A stretch of 64,000 nucleotides of DNA. Origin: Alistipes sp. Its GTDB lineage: Bacteria; Bacteroidota; Bacteroidia; Bacteroidales; Rikenellaceae. Each line of letters begins with the position of its first letter. Position 1 is the stretch's first letter. Both the position numbers and the translations under genes were made by a program. The stretch spans positions 62,001-126,000 of the forward strand of contig JAFQCA010000021.1 in the NCBI GenBank assembly GCA_017399485.1, in the 5' to 3' direction. This document shows positions 17,416-29,500 of this stretch, in pieces. The notes beneath the pieces are model-generated. The model was not told the DNA's origin. It did no database searches and worked only from the letters and a program-made list of their open reading frames with translations.

Positions 17416-18942
17416 TTACTTCATCTCAACCAATACCTCACCTGTCATCTCGGCGGGAGCATCATAACCCATCAACTTCAAAACTGTGGGTGCCACATCG
17501 GCCAAGATACCATCCTTAACGCTCTTCACGCGGTCAGAGACAACGATGATGGGTACAGGATTCAACGAGTGAGCCGTATTGGGCGAGCCATCGGGGTTAA
17601 GCACATTATCGGCATTACCGTGGTCGGCGATAATCACTACATCGTAGCCATTCTCAACCGCAGCCTTAACCACACAACCAGAACACTCGTCAACAGTCTC
17701 AACTGCCTTCTCAACAGCCTTATACAGACCTGTATGTCCCACCATATCGCCATTAGCGAAGTTCAAGCAAATAAGGTCAAACTTCTGAGTATTCAATGCC
17801 TTAATCAACTCATCCTTAACCTCGAAAGCGCTCATCTCGGGCTTAAGGTCATAAGTCGCAACCTTAGGCGATGCTACCAAGATACGCTCCTCGCCCTCGA
17901 ACTTCTCCTCACGACCTCCGTTAAGGAAGAAAGTAACGTGTGCGTACTTCTCGGTCTCGGCAATACGCAACTGCTTAAGACCAAGTTTTGATACGTACTC
18001 GCCCAAAGTATTGCTTACATTCTCCTTATCGAACAAGATATGCAAGCCCTCGAACTTAGCATCATAAGGAGTCATACAGCAATAGTACAGAGGCAAAGTC
18101 TTCATACCAGCCTCAGGCATATCCTGCTGTGTAAGAACAACTGTAATCTCCTTTGCGCGGTCATTACGATAGTTGAAGAAAATAACCATATCGTTAGGCT
18201 TGATACGGCCAATAACCTCACCATTCTCATCCACGCGGACAATAGGCTTCACAAACTCGTCGGTTACGCCCTCATCGTATGAACGCTGCATAGCCTCGAC
18301 CATATCGGTAGCAGCCACGCCAACACCATCAACGAGCAAATCATAAGCCTCCTTAACACGCTCCCAACGTGTATCGCGGTCCATAGCATAATAACGACCT
18401 ACGATAGAGGCAATCTTGCCTGTCGATTTAGCCAAATGCTCCTCAACGTCAGCAATAAAGCCCTTGCCGCTTTTGGGGTCGGTATCACGACCATCCATAA
18501 AGCAGTGAACAAAAGTATTCTCAATACCGTAGTGAGCCGAAATCTCACACAACTTATAGAGATGCTCGATTGAAGAGTGCACACCACCATCAGATGTAAG
18601 GCCCATAAAGTGTACATTCACACCATTAGCCTTTGCATACTCAAATGCCTTAACAATCTCCTCATTCTTATAGATTGAATTATCGGCACAAGCACGATTA
18701 ATCTTAACCAAGTCCTGATAAACTACACGGCCCGCACCAATATTGAGGTGACCTACCTCCGAGTTACCCATCTGGCCATTAGGCAGACCGACATTCTCAC
18801 CCGATGTGTACAACTTCGCATTGGGATACTTCTCGGTCAATGCTGTAATATGCTCGGGATGCATCGTATAGATAACATCCGACTTGGTGTGGTCACCGAT
18901 TCCCCAACCATCGAGAATCATCAATAAAACTTTCTTATCCAT
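17416..18942 (-). CDS. gpmI: 2,3-bisphosphoglycerate-independent phosphoglycerate mutase
   Basis: A 508-aa cytoplasmic glycolytic enzyme interconverting 3- and 2-phosphoglycerate, with two metal ions. It opens [16 protein letters not shown] with the first metal Asp. The catalytic Ser lies in [13 protein letters not shown] near residue 62, and ADHGNADN near 439 supplies more ligands. Length and motif order are standard. It is 23 bp downstream of alaS and probably cotranscribed. Confidence 0.98.
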   Translation of the reverse strand: MDKKVLLMILDGWGIGDHTKSDVIYTMHPEHITALTEKYPNAKLYTSGENVGLPNGQMGNSEVGHLNIGAGRVVYQDLVKINRACADNSIYKNEEIVKAFEYAKANGVNVHFMGLTSDGGVHSSIEHLYKLCEISAHYGIENTFVHCFMDGRDTDPKSGKGFIADVEEHLAKSTGKIASIVGRYYAMDRDTRWERVKEAYDLLVDGVGVAATDMVEAMQRSYDEGVTDEFVKPIVRVDENGEVIGRIKPNDMVIFFNYRNDRAKEITVVLTQQDMPEAGMKTLPLYYCCMTPYDAKFEGLHILFDKENVSNTLGEYVSKLGLKQLRIAETEKYAHVTFFLNGGREEKFEGEERILVASPKVATYDLKPEMSAFEVKDELIKALNTQKFDLICLNFANGDMVGHTGLYKAVEKAVETVDECSGCVVKAAVENGYDVVIIADHGNADNVLNPDGSPNTAHSLNPVPIIVVSDRVKSVKDGILADVAPTVLKLMGYDAPAEMTGEVLVEMK

Positions 18943-18965
18943 CTTCTTATATTTTCATTAAACTC

Positions 18966-21581
18966 TTAATCCAACTGTGATACAATAATCTCGACAGCCT
19001 TGTCGATTGCAGCCTGCAATGCATCAGGGTTCTTTCCACCCGCTGTAGCAAAGAACTTCTGGCCACCGCCACCGCCATTCATCACCTTGGCAGCCTCGCG
19101 CACAACGGCTCCTGCATCAACACCGCGAGCAACAATATCGTCGCCCAACATCACGGCAAGCATCGGTTTGTAATCATTAACGCTACCCAAAACCATTATG
19201 ATATCCGAGACCTTACTACGCAAAGTGTAAGCCAAATCTTTAATCATATTGGAAGCATAAGGCACCTGACGAGCCACAACAAAGTATTTACTCTCAGGAT
19301 TGCGAGCCTTCATTATCTTCTCGACCATAGCATCAATCTGCTCCTTGTGCAACTGCTCAAGTTCCTTTTGAAGTGTTTCGTTGCTCTCAATCATCTTCTT
19401 GATAGCGACCTCAATCTTGGGATTATTCACAAGTTCGGCCAAATTGCTAATCTGGTCCTCTACGGCATAGAGTACCTCCTCGGCGCGCTCGGCAGTAACA
19501 GCCTCGATACGACGTACACCGGCAGAGATAGCGCTCTCGCCAACAATCTTGAAGACGCCCAATGTACCCGTAGCCGAAGTGTGAGTACCGCCACACAACT
19601 CTACCGAGTCACCAAACTTGACAACGCGCACTTTATCGCCATACTTCTCGCCGAACAGAGCGATAGCACCCATAGCATTAGCCTCATCCATCGTAGCCTC
19701 GCGATTCTCCTCCAAAGGATGGTTCTGGCGAATAAGTTTATTAACCAAACGCTCCACCTCGCGCAACTCCTCGGCTGTAACCTTCTGGAAGTGCGAGAAG
19801 TCGAAACGCAGACCCTGTGGAGTAACCATCGAGCCCTTCTGCTCAACGTGAGTACCCAATACCTGACGCAAAGCCTGGTCCAAAAGGTGGGTTGCCGTAT
19901 GGTTATTAGCGGCGGCTTGACGTTTCGCTGCATCTACGACAGCCGTAAACTCTGCCTCAAGATTTTCGGGCAACTTGGTAACGACGTGGATAATCAAACC
20001 ATTCTCCTTCTCGGTAGCGACAACGTCAATCTTCTCGTTGGCATTCTCTATATAGCCCGTATCACCAATCTGACCACCCGAATTACCATAGAACGGAGTC
20101 TGGTCAAACACCAACTGATATGTTGTCTTGCCCTTTGATGTCACACGACGATAACGAGCAATATGAATCGGGGCGGTGAGTGTATCGTAACCGATAAACT
20201 CGCACTGCTCGATTGCCTTCAACTCCTGCCAATCGTCAATATCCTGTGCAGCAGCATTACGTGAACGCTCCTTCTGTGCCTGCAACTCCTTCTCGAAGCC
20301 CTCCAAATCGACACCTACGCCCTGCTCACGAGCAATAAGTTCTGTAAGGTCGATGGGGAAACCAAATGTATCGTACAACTCAAAGGCATCCTTACCTGCG
20401 ATAACCCCGTCTTTACCCACTTTGGCAATTACGCGGTCCAACAGATTGATACCTGTAGCCAATGTACGCAAGAATGAAGCCTCCTCCTCTTCAATCACAC
20501 GCTCGATAAGAGTCTGCTGTTTCTTAAGTTCAGGGAATTGGTGGCCCATCTGCTCTGCCAAACCTGCAACCAACTTACACAACGTAGGCTCATTAAAGCC
20601 GAGATATGTGTAACCGTAACGTACCGCACGACGCAAGATACGACGAATAACATAGCCTGCCTTGGCATTTGCGGGCAACTGTCCATCAGCAATCGAGAAT
20701 GCTATTGCTCGCAAGTGGTCGGCAATAACACGCATTGCAACATCAGCCTTCTCGTCATCACCATAACGCTTACCCGCCATAGCGGCAATGCGAGAGATTG
20801 TAGGCTGGAATACATCGGTATCGTAGTTAGACTTCTTACCCTGCATAATCATACACAAACGCTCGAAGCCCATACCCGTATCGACGTGCTTTGCAGGCAA
20901 CGACTCCAACTCGCCGTTAGCCTTGCGATTGAACTGCATAAATACGAGATTCCAAATCTCAATAACCTGAGGATGGCTCATATTGACCATCTCGCGACCC
21001 GGAACTTTGGCAATCTCCTCCTCATCGCGCAAATCGAAGTGAATCTCACTACAAGGGCCGCAAGGACCTGTCTCACCCATCTCCCAAAAGTTGTCGTGCT
21101 TATTACCGCGAATGATATGGTCTTCGGGCAGATACTGTTTCCAATAACCGTAGGCCTCCTCATCGAAAGGCACACCATCCTCCTCGCTACCCTCGAATAC
21201 TGTAGCATACATACGGCTCTTATCCAAACCATAAACTTCTGTAAGCAACTCCCACGCCCAAGCGATAGCCTCCTTCTTGAAATAATCGCCAAACGACCAG
21301 TTACCCAGCATCTCGAACATAGTGTGGTGATAGGTGTCGTGACCTACCTCCTCCAAATCGTTATGCTTACCCGACACACGCAGACACTTCTGTGTATCGG
21401 CTGCTCGCGGAGTCTGGCGAGGTGAATTACCCAAAAATATATCCTTAAACTGATTCATACCTGCGTTGGTAAACATCAACGTAGGGTCACCCTTTACGAC
21501 CATAGGTGCCGAAGGCACAATCGTATGTTCCTTGCTCTGGAAGAAATCCAGAAACGCTTGTCTAATTTTATTTGACTCCAT
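18966..21581 (-). CDS. alaS: Alanine-tRNA ligase
   Basis: An 871-aa class II synthetase that charges tRNA-Ala and edits mischarged Ser/Gly. The N-terminal catalytic domain includes motif 2 ([13 protein letters not shown]) and the acidic WNLVFMQF segment. The editing domain carries the zinc motif HTATHLL and the downstream [10 protein letters not shown]. The C-terminal C-Ala domain is glycine-rich ([14 protein letters not shown]). It is full length, and a -7 box lies at 21630-21637 on the minus strand. Confidence 0.98.
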   Translation of the reverse strand: MESNKIRQAFLDFFQSKEHTIVPSAPMVVKGDPTLMFTNAGMNQFKDIFLGNSPRQTPRAADTQKCLRVSGKHNDLEEVGHDTYHHTMFEMLGNWSFGDYFKKEAIAWAWELLTEVYGLDKSRMYATVFEGSEEDGVPFDEEAYGYWKQYLPEDHIIRGNKHDNFWEMGETGPCGPCSEIHFDLRDEEEIAKVPGREMVNMSHPQVIEIWNLVFMQFNRKANGELESLPAKHVDTGMGFERLCMIMQGKKSNYDTDVFQPTISRIAAMAGKRYGDDEKADVAMRVIADHLRAIAFSIADGQLPANAKAGYVIRRILRRAVRYGYTYLGFNEPTLCKLVAGLAEQMGHQFPELKKQQTLIERVIEEEEASFLRTLATGINLLDRVIAKVGKDGVIAGKDAFELYDTFGFPIDLTELIAREQGVGVDLEGFEKELQAQKERSRNAAAQDIDDWQELKAIEQCEFIGYDTLTAPIHIARYRRVTSKGKTTYQLVFDQTPFYGNSGGQIGDTGYIENANEKIDVVATEKENGLIIHVVTKLPENLEAEFTAVVDAAKRQAAANNHTATHLLDQALRQVLGTHVEQKGSMVTPQGLRFDFSHFQKVTAEELREVERLVNKLIRQNHPLEENREATMDEANAMGAIALFGEKYGDKVRVVKFGDSVELCGGTHTSATGTLGVFKIVGESAISAGVRRIEAVTAERAEEVLYAVEDQISNLAELVNNPKIEVAIKKMIESNETLQKELEQLHKEQIDAMVEKIMKARNPESKYFVVARQVPYASNMIKDLAYTLRSKVSDIIMVLGSVNDYKPMLAVMLGDDIVARGVDAGAVVREAAKVMNGGGGGQKFFATAGGKNPDALQAAIDKAVEIIVSQLD

Positions 21582-21629
21582 AATATATTGTTTTTACTAT
21601 TCTTATCGTTATAATCCTGTAACGGATTG

Positions 21630-21637
21630 CAAAATTA
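21630..21637 (-). promoter_or_regulatory. -7 box of alaS
   Basis: The minus strand reads TAATTTTG, 48 bases upstream of the alaS ATG. It is divergent from the box at 21650-21657, with only 12 bases between the two. Confidence 0.55.
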
Positions 21638-21649
21638 CACATTTTACGT

Positions 21650-21657
21650 TAAATTTG
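21650..21657 (+). promoter_or_regulatory. -7 box of the first M23 peptidase gene
   Basis: TAAATTTG ends 28 bases before the ATG at 21686. A weak TTG at 21627-21629 is the best -33 candidate. Confidence 0.55.
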
Positions 21658-21685
21658 CACCATAAAATAATATATTTTAATATAT

Positions 21686-22651
21686 ATGGGACGAAAATTA
21701 AAGCATAACAGAGAAAAGAGTGAGGTTCGCAGCCTTATTCATCGTCTGCGCTCGTATCGTCTCATCAGGAAGGCCCTAATCGGTTTTTTGCTTGTTTCGA
21801 TTATAAATTTGCTGTTCTCGTCATTTTTCTACACCCCAAAACTCTACACTTTGGCAAACGAGAACAGAGAATTGCAACTCAAATTCAACTTGCTGCAAAA
21901 CCGTATAAATGCCGCGCAACACCGCTTGGCCGAAATCAAGCACCGCGACCACAATGTATATAGGCCTTTGTTCTCGTCTGACACACTATCTATTGACGGT
22001 ATATACTCGCCATACGAGCAGGATAAATACGCCGCCATCGAAGATGATGAATATGCCCCGATAATAATCTCGGCGTGGCAAGATATCGACCAATTGGCCC
22101 GCAGTCTATATCTGGAGTCTAAGTCGATGGATGAATTACAGATTCTATCGAAAGACAAAGAGAAATTCTCAACTGCCATACCCGCCATCTGGCCTATTGA
22201 CCGTTCAAAGATGCGCAACAAAATCGGAGCATTCGGCTATCGCAACCACCCCGTATTACGCCGTTGGAAATTCCATAGCGGAGTTGATATGCCGGGCCGC
22301 ATCGGCGACCCTGTTTATGCTACGGGAGATGGCGTTGTGGAGTACGTTGAGCGTAGTCGCGCCCGTTATGGTTACGGCACACAAATACTTATAAATCACG
22401 GCTATGGTTACAAAACACGTTATGCCCACCTGAACAAACTTCACGTTGCAAAGGGTGACACTATCAAGCGAGGACAACTAATTGCCGATATGGGAAATAC
22501 GGGCATTTCGACCTCGCCTCACCTGCATTATGAAGTCATTTACAACCGCTCACACGTAAACCCTATCAACTACTTTGACCGCAATATGTCGGCTGAGGCT
22601 TACAAGAGTTTGATGAACCAGATACAAGAGGCAACCTACGAGTCAGAATAG
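21686..22651 (+). CDS. M23-family peptidoglycan endopeptidase, membrane anchored
   Basis: A 321-aa protein. A basic N-terminus precedes one membrane helix (about residues 32-50) and a coiled-coil-like stretch (52-90). A LytM domain follows, with the metal motif HSGVD near 198 and HLHYEV near 281. LytM proteins cut peptidoglycan stem or cross-bridge peptides, or activate amidases. All zinc ligands appear present, so an active enzyme is likely. It is followed 4 bp later by a second M23 gene. Confidence 0.92.
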   Translation: MGRKLKHNREKSEVRSLIHRLRSYRLIRKALIGFLLVSIINLLFSSFFYTPKLYTLANENRELQLKFNLLQNRINAAQHRLAEIKHRDHNVYRPLFSSDTLSIDGIYSPYEQDKYAAIEDDEYAPIIISAWQDIDQLARSLYLESKSMDELQILSKDKEKFSTAIPAIWPIDRSKMRNKIGAFGYRNHPVLRRWKFHSGVDMPGRIGDPVYATGDGVVEYVERSRARYGYGTQILINHGYGYKTRYAHLNKLHVAKGDTIKRGQLIADMGNTGISTSPHLHYEVIYNRSHVNPINYFDRNMSAEAYKSLMNQIQEATYESE

Positions 22652-22655
22652 AGAT

Positions 22656-23609
22656 ATGCAGAAGCAAGAGAACAATACGAGAAATACAAAACGTCGTCAT
22701 CCGCGCCGCCAAAGAGCCATCCGTTTTACGATACAACTCTTTGCGTGGATTGGTGCCGCATTGCTCTATTACGTAGCATTTGCATTGCTATTCGACACTC
22801 CGTTAGAGCATCGTATGCGCCATTCGACAGATGTGTTGCGTAGTGAATATGAAACAATATCGGCTCGTTACGATTCTTTGGAGATGGTACTTGACAACAT
22901 TGCAGAGCGTGACCGCAGTGTATTTCGCATACTTTTCGAATCTGACCCCTACGATTTGAATTCGGAGCAGAGCGAAGAACGACTCGCGCTCCACGAGAAG
23001 ACTATTTCGAAAAATAAACGTGATATCATAGCCGACCTCAAGCAGCGTATTGACAATGTAAATAATCGTATCGCCACATTGGAATCATCGTGGAATCGCA
23101 TTAAACTATTAGGTGACACATTGGGCGAAAAGAGCAATCGCATACCTTCGATACAGCCCGTCTTGAACAAGCAGTTATCACTACTTACCGCAGGCTATGG
23201 CAACCTGCTCAATCCCTTCTACCGCACTCTGCAATCACATCAGGGTGTAGATTATACGGTAGCCGAGGGCTCAAGCGTATTTGCCACTGCCGACGGTACG
23301 GTAAAGGAGATTTCCGACAAGAGTTCCACACTCGGCAAAACCATCGTAATCGACCACGGCAACGGCTACCAGACCTCATACAGCCACCTGCTTTCAACCC
23401 TTGTGCGTCGCGGACAAAAGGTACAACGTGGTGATATCATTGCACTATCGGGTAACTCTGGCCTTTCACTTGCGCCACACCTTCACTACGAGGTGCGCTT
23501 CAATGGACTGCGCGTAGACCCCATACACTACTTCTTTATGGAACTTTCACCCGATGAGTACAGCCGTATTATACGTATTGCGCAATCGGGTATGCAATCT
23601 TTTGATTAA
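22656..23609 (+). CDS. Second M23-family peptidoglycan endopeptidase
   Basis: A 317-aa protein with the same layout as its upstream neighbour: a very basic N-terminus, a membrane helix (residues 26-48), a coiled coil (60-150) and a LytM domain with HQGVD near 197 and HLHYEV near 277. Zinc ligands are present. The pair probably arose by tandem duplication and diverged. In the periplasm they may act as a hetero-pair in envelope growth (inference). Confidence 0.92.
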   Translation: MQKQENNTRNTKRRHPRRQRAIRFTIQLFAWIGAALLYYVAFALLFDTPLEHRMRHSTDVLRSEYETISARYDSLEMVLDNIAERDRSVFRILFESDPYDLNSEQSEERLALHEKTISKNKRDIIADLKQRIDNVNNRIATLESSWNRIKLLGDTLGEKSNRIPSIQPVLNKQLSLLTAGYGNLLNPFYRTLQSHQGVDYTVAEGSSVFATADGTVKEISDKSSTLGKTIVIDHGNGYQTSYSHLLSTLVRRGQKVQRGDIIALSGNSGLSLAPHLHYEVRFNGLRVDPIHYFFMELSPDEYSRIIRIAQSGMQSFD

Positions 23610-23667
23610 GCCTAAATTTATTTCGGAATAATCCCTGCGGATTCTATATATTTTGACTTTATTTTGC

Positions 23668-23675
23668 TAACTTCG
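23668..23675 (+). promoter_or_regulatory. Probable -7 box of the addB-addA unit
   Basis: TAACTTCG, one base off consensus, ends 23 bases before the ATG at 23699. Confidence 0.45.
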
Positions 23676-23698
23676 TGGCAAAATAAAGAACACCTGCA

Positions 23699-26560
23699 AT
23701 GCAACAAACATTTTTAGGCGAAGTAGCACGCAACCTATACGAACAATATGGTGATGAGATTTCATCGCTGACTATCGTATTACCCTCTCAGCGAGCGCGT
23801 TTATTCTTCTCTGACGAGATTTCCCGTCTGATTGACCATCCCGTTTGGCAACCGGAGTATTTGTCGATGGACGATATTATGCGCCAAGCGTCGTCATACG
23901 CAATAGGAGAGAAAATCATCACTATAACCGAACTCTACAAGGTCTATTCACAATATCACAACGAGTCATTCGACAAGTTTTACTTTTGGGGCGAGATGCT
24001 GCTTTCGGATTTCGACCTAATAGACAAATATATGATTGATGCCGACACTCTGTTTCGCAATCTATGCGACATAAAGGAGTTGGAGGCCGACCTATCGTAT
24101 CTCACGCCCGAAATGCGCCAGATAATACACTCATTCTGGAGTAACTTCGCCGATGAGGAGACTCTAACGGAGGAGAAGCGCAAATTTCTTGCTGTATGGT
24201 TGTCGCTATCACCCATCTATCATCGCTTCAAGGAGCGACTTTGCGAATTGGGATTTGCATACACGGGAATGCTCTATCGCTCGGCTGTCGAGAATATAGA
24301 CAAAGGACAAGGAGAACCCGACCTCAAAAGGCGATATGTTTTTGTAGGATTCAACGCTCTGTCAGAGTGCGAAAAACGTGTACTAAAATACATCAATAAC
24401 AACGCCGAGGGGTGTGAGTTTTATTGGGATTACGACTCTTATTACGTTGACAACAAAGAGCAGGAGGCGGGAAAATTCTTGAGAGAGAATCTCTCTTTAC
24501 TTAAAGCAAAGGTTGATATAACACACAATAATTTCCTAAATATCAGCAAAAAATTATCATCGATATCAACCATATCTAACGTTACTCAATGTAAATATGT
24601 AAATACTATTTTACGCGAAATCTCACCATCTCTGCAATTTGACAAACAGACAGCGATAGTGCTCACCGACGAGTCGTTACTCATACCTTTGCTACACTCA
24701 TTACCGCAAGAGTTGAGCGACAGCATAAACATTACGATGGGTTATCCTTTGCGTCAAACCACTGCATATACATTTGTAGAGAGAGTCATTGAATTGCAAA
24801 AGAATATACGTAAGAGCAGTAACGCAGAGATGACATTCTATCACACCGATGTGATGGGCATCCTATCACATCCATACCTAACTGAGCGCGCGAGCGAAGA
24901 GTGCGAAAAGATACGCAAGGAGATTTTGGCGGGACGATATATCAGAGTCAATAGCAATATGTTCCCCGACAACGAGTTATTAAGTACAATATTCTGCCCG
25001 ACAAGCAGTTGGAGTGAGTTATCTAAATATCTGCTTGATACAATCAATATAATTATCTCAACACCAACAGAAAAGGCAGAAGTAAACAAACTGCAACTAT
25101 CGTATTTAACCATCCTGTCAGAGCAAATTACCGAACTAAGCAACTGCCTGAACAAATGCGATATAGATATTTCTATCTCAACCTTTACTTCACTATTAAA
25201 ACGCCACTTGCAGACAATACGCATCCCATTCAGTGGCGAGCCTCTGCACGGCTTGCAGATTATGGGTATTTTGGAGACACGCAACATCGACTTCAAGAAC
25301 GTCATAATACTATCGATGAATGATGACAACTTCCCCGGCAATCTAATGGGTGCGCCATCATTTATTCCATACAATCTAAAGGCTGCATACGGAATGCCTA
25401 CGCCTGACCATCACGAAGGTGTTTACGCTTATTACTTCTATCGTTTGATTCAACGGGCCGAGCGGGTCGATATGCTCTATTGCTCACATAGCGATGAAAA
25501 GACTACAGGCGAAAAGAGCCGTTACATACATCAGTTAAACTACGAGTCACCCTACCCGATTCGCCAGATAGATTTCGGCGTGGATGTAGCATCAGCAACA
25601 TCAAAAAACATTAAAATCGAAAAGAGAGGACGAACTCAAGAAAAATTGCTGGAATACATCTCGGAAGAGAATCCCAGACTTATGTCGCCTGCGGCATTGG
25701 CGCCATACATCACCTGCCCGCTGAAGTTCTACTTTGCATCGATAGCCAAACTCAAGTCCACAGAAGAGTTATCGGAAGAGGTGGACAACCCTATGTTTGG
25801 CAACATTCTGCACAATGCGATGCAGATACTATATAAGACAATCGAGGGAGTGGCAAATCCAGCAGAGGATTTGAAGAGGATGTTGAAAGGCGACACCATC
25901 GAAAAAGCCGTTGATGAGGCCATCAGCCGCAACTTCCTGAAAGGCAACGCCACGACACAGGAAGAGTACACAGGCAGCCTTATATTGGTAAAGAATATGG
26001 TGATAAAATACATCTGTCAGGGTGTTATTCCATACGATATAAAGCACAACAACTTCGCCGTAATGCATAGAGAAGAGAAGATAACTATGCAACACGACAT
26101 AGGCGATGGGCGTAAAGTGCTGCTTGGGGGATATGCAGACCGAATAGACTCTTTGGATGATGGAACAATACGCGTAGTGGATTACAAGACCGGAAAGAGC
26201 CATTTGGAATTTAATGGAATAGACTCACTTTTTGAGGGTAAAAATCGTGCGCAGTTCAGTAATCTGACACAGACTATGCTCTATTCGATGGTGCTCAAGC
26301 ACAATTTCTCACGTAACGTTGTACCCGAATTGTATTTTGTACGTTATATGCAAAACGAGGATTATAATCCTCGCCTAATTGACAAAGCGGCAGAAGACCG
26401 CGAGGTAGATTACAACTCATACGCCGAAGAGTTCGAGCAGACCATCAACAACAAACTTCAGGAGTTGTTCAACCTTAATATCCCATTTGAGCAGTGTCCC
26501 GAGGAGGAGAGCAAAGAGATATGCGCTATGTGTGATTTCAAAACATTATGTAAACGTTAA
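23699..26560 (+). CDS. addB: AddB-like helicase-nuclease subunit
   Basis: A 953-aa protein. The N-terminal half looks like a degenerate helicase. The C-terminal nuclease carries VVDYKTGKSH near residue 827. The four cysteines of the AddB FeS staple are visible: one in YITCPLKF near 678, and C-x2-C-x5-C in the last 15 residues. With AddA it processes double-strand DNA ends for RecA loading. The gene is 5 bp from addA and probably cotranscribed. Divergence from Firmicutes AddB is large, so the name is by family role. Confidence 0.88.
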   Translation: MQQTFLGEVARNLYEQYGDEISSLTIVLPSQRARLFFSDEISRLIDHPVWQPEYLSMDDIMRQASSYAIGEKIITITELYKVYSQYHNESFDKFYFWGEMLLSDFDLIDKYMIDADTLFRNLCDIKELEADLSYLTPEMRQIIHSFWSNFADEETLTEEKRKFLAVWLSLSPIYHRFKERLCELGFAYTGMLYRSAVENIDKGQGEPDLKRRYVFVGFNALSECEKRVLKYINNNAEGCEFYWDYDSYYVDNKEQEAGKFLRENLSLLKAKVDITHNNFLNISKKLSSISTISNVTQCKYVNTILREISPSLQFDKQTAIVLTDESLLIPLLHSLPQELSDSINITMGYPLRQTTAYTFVERVIELQKNIRKSSNAEMTFYHTDVMGILSHPYLTERASEECEKIRKEILAGRYIRVNSNMFPDNELLSTIFCPTSSWSELSKYLLDTINIIISTPTEKAEVNKLQLSYLTILSEQITELSNCLNKCDIDISISTFTSLLKRHLQTIRIPFSGEPLHGLQIMGILETRNIDFKNVIILSMNDDNFPGNLMGAPSFIPYNLKAAYGMPTPDHHEGVYAYYFYRLIQRAERVDMLYCSHSDEKTTGEKSRYIHQLNYESPYPIRQIDFGVDVASATSKNIKIEKRGRTQEKLLEYISEENPRLMSPAALAPYITCPLKFYFASIAKLKSTEELSEEVDNPMFGNILHNAMQILYKTIEGVANPAEDLKRMLKGDTIEKAVDEAISRNFLKGNATTQEEYTGSLILVKNMVIKYICQGVIPYDIKHNNFAVMHREEKITMQHDIGDGRKVLLGGYADRIDSLDDGTIRVVDYKTGKSHLEFNGIDSLFEGKNRAQFSNLTQTMLYSMVLKHNFSRNVVPELYFVRYMQNEDYNPRLIDKAAEDREVDYNSYAEEFEQTINNKLQELFNLNIPFEQCPEEESKEICAMCDFKTLCKR

Positions 26561-26565
26561 AAGGT

Positions 26566-29500
26566 ATGAGAGCAAAGATATTGAGTGCAAGTGCAGGTAG
26601 CGGAAAGACATACCGTTTGGCGTACAAATATGTACACGACACAATAAAATACTTCTACGAGAAGCCCTATCTTTATAGGGCCATACTTGCTGTGACCTTC
26701 ACCAACAAGGCTACAGAGGAGATGAAGAGCCGTATCCTAAAGGAGATAAACGACATTGTACAATCGCCTGCAAAGAGCAGTTACTTAAAGGACCTTAAGC
26801 GTGACACTGCGCTTACCGAGCAAGAGATTATATCTCGCGCAAAGGGTATCCTATCGCGTATTCTGCACGACTATTCACGCTTTACGATACTCACGATTGA
26901 CAAATTCTTCCAACGCATACTGCGAGCCTTCATTAAAGAGTTGGGTATCGACCTCAATTACAATATTGAATTGGAGACCTCTTCGATACTCGCACGAAGC
27001 ACCGACGCATTAATCGACGATATAACTACCAACGAGGAGTTACAACGTTGGATATTGGATTTTGCACAGGAAAACTTCGACAACAATAGCAGTTGGGATA
27101 TACGTCGCAACATATTGGCCTTAGGTGGGGAACTCTTCAAGGAGTCGAACAAGCACACCATACTGAACGCTACTGCGAAAGAGGATTTGCAGCGCATAAT
27201 AACACACGCCGACAAACGCGTAAGCCAAATCAAAACCAAGATACAGGAGATAGGCCGAAAGGCGATGGATGTTATACGTGGGGCAGGTGTTGCGATTGAA
27301 GACTTTTCGTACAACAACACAGGTGTGGCCGGTTATCTCAACAAGATTGCGCAAGGCGATATATGTTATCCAAACACCAGAACCATCAACATCGTTGCAA
27401 GTGGCAAATGGTCTAAAAAGACCGATGCGCAGGCCTTGGTACCCACCCTGCAACCTATGTATGAGGAGTTATGCGATTTGTTGGAAAACAACAAACGTCT
27501 GCTTACAACTCTGCCTCAAATAAAAAAGCGTTTCCGCAGTTATGCCCTTCTGCAAGATATATATCGCAAGGTACTTAATCTGTGTAATGAGGAGGGGATT
27601 ATGTTGCTCTCGGAGACAAAATATATTCTCTCGCGTTTTGTGATTGATAACGATGCTCCGTTCATATATGAGAAAACGGGCAATCGTTTCGAGCGGTTTA
27701 TGATTGATGAGTTTCAGGACACTTCGGCCAAAGAGTGGAGCAATTTTGTACCTCTATTGCAAAATGCAATGGCGCAATCGGAAGATACATCGGTGCTGAT
27801 TGTGGGCGACGTAAAGCAATCAATCTACCGTTGGCGAGGCGGCGATTGGCGTATATTACAGCAGGGCGTAAGTGCCGCATTAGGTGCTGAAAATACAACG
27901 CTGGAGATTATGTCTAACAACTACCGCAGTCTAAGGAATGTGGTGGAGTTTAACAATATGGCCATTGACAATATAGTCTCGAACTGTAACGAAGAACTCA
28001 ATCAGACACTCGACGAGGCGCTTGCGAATGGAAACATCAGCAAAGAGTGCCACAAAGAACTATACAACACACTTCGTAACGCCTACGAGGGACATCAACA
28101 AACCGCGCAAAGCAAAGCCGCCTACGATGGTTATATATGCGTAGAGCGTTACGAAGAGACGCCACCGATTGTAGAGTGTATAGAGTCCGTGATTGCTCGC
28201 GGTTACTCATATAGCGATATTATGATTTTGCACCGCTCGGGAAAAGATGGCGCGAATACCGCCAACACTCTATTAGAGTACAAACGATTAACCAATGCGC
28301 CATTTAATATTATGACGCAGGACTCATTGGTTATAGGAAACTCTGACATCTGTAATTTTGTGATTGCATTAATGCGTATGTCGCAGAATCCAACCGATAT
28401 GATTAGTCAAGCCATAATCAACCAATATCTGGGTAGAGATTTTGACGAATCATTGACCGAAGAGGAGTACAAAGGTCTGGCATACATCAGTCAATTAACT
28501 CCAGAGCAGGCTTTTGAGCATATCGTGATGAGATATGAGTTAAATACCCGACGTGAAGAGATTGCATATCTGCAAGCATTGCATCAGCAGGTGGTATCAT
28601 TCTGTGCATCGAAAGTTGCCGACATACAGTTATTCCTCAAGGAGTGGGATGAATCGGGCTCAAGCGAAGCGTTGGTAGTAGAGAAGGGTGAATCGACAAT
28701 CGAACTCACCACGATACACAAAGCCAAAGGTCTGGAGCGCAAGGTAATAATTATTCCATCGTGCAGTTGGGCTCTGAAACCTATGAGCAGGAGTACCATT
28801 TGGGCAACACCATCCGACGGCAATGAGAAGGATGAGTTGGCTGACATTGGGCGTTTCCCTGTGTCATACGAAGATGCGTTGTGTGATTCGATATACCACG
28901 ACGACTATCATCGTGAATTGGTATATTCCTATGTCGATAACATAAATTTATTATACGTCGCGCTTACTCGTGCTTGCGAGGCTCTTTATGTCTTTATTCC
29001 TCAAAAAAGCAAAAGCAGCATAGGCGCAAGGCTCTGGAACGCACTCCAAAGTGAGGCAACAGAGGAAGAATCGCGCATAGAGTATGGCACGCCCCACCCT
29101 CCCGTATCGAGAGGAGAACAGACCCAAAATCAATTAGACACAGAAAGCCGACTGCTGGAGGAGTATCCTACTTCAGATATTACATCATCGCTCAAATTAT
29201 CATTAGAGCGTTACTTCGACAACGACCAGAATCAGGAGGCCTCGACAAATCGACGTTTGGGAATATTGATGCACTCGATAATGTGCGAGGCAACAAATGC
29301 AGAATCGGTTATTGAAAATATAGACTTGGCATTAAAGGCGGGCAAAATAAACGAGGAGCAGGCCGAAGAGTTGAAGGCAGTTATCAAGCGAGAGTTTAGC
29401 AGAGAGTGCGTAGCCGAATGGTTTAACGAGGAGTGGGACAGCATACGCAACGAGAACGATATCATCTGCCAAGAGATAATTGGCACACGCCGCCCCGACA

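Noticed and set aside
19347-20138. A 263-codon open frame opposite alaS
   Set aside because: It is a shadow of the alaS coding strand, caused by codon bias; the alaS protein is fully supported.
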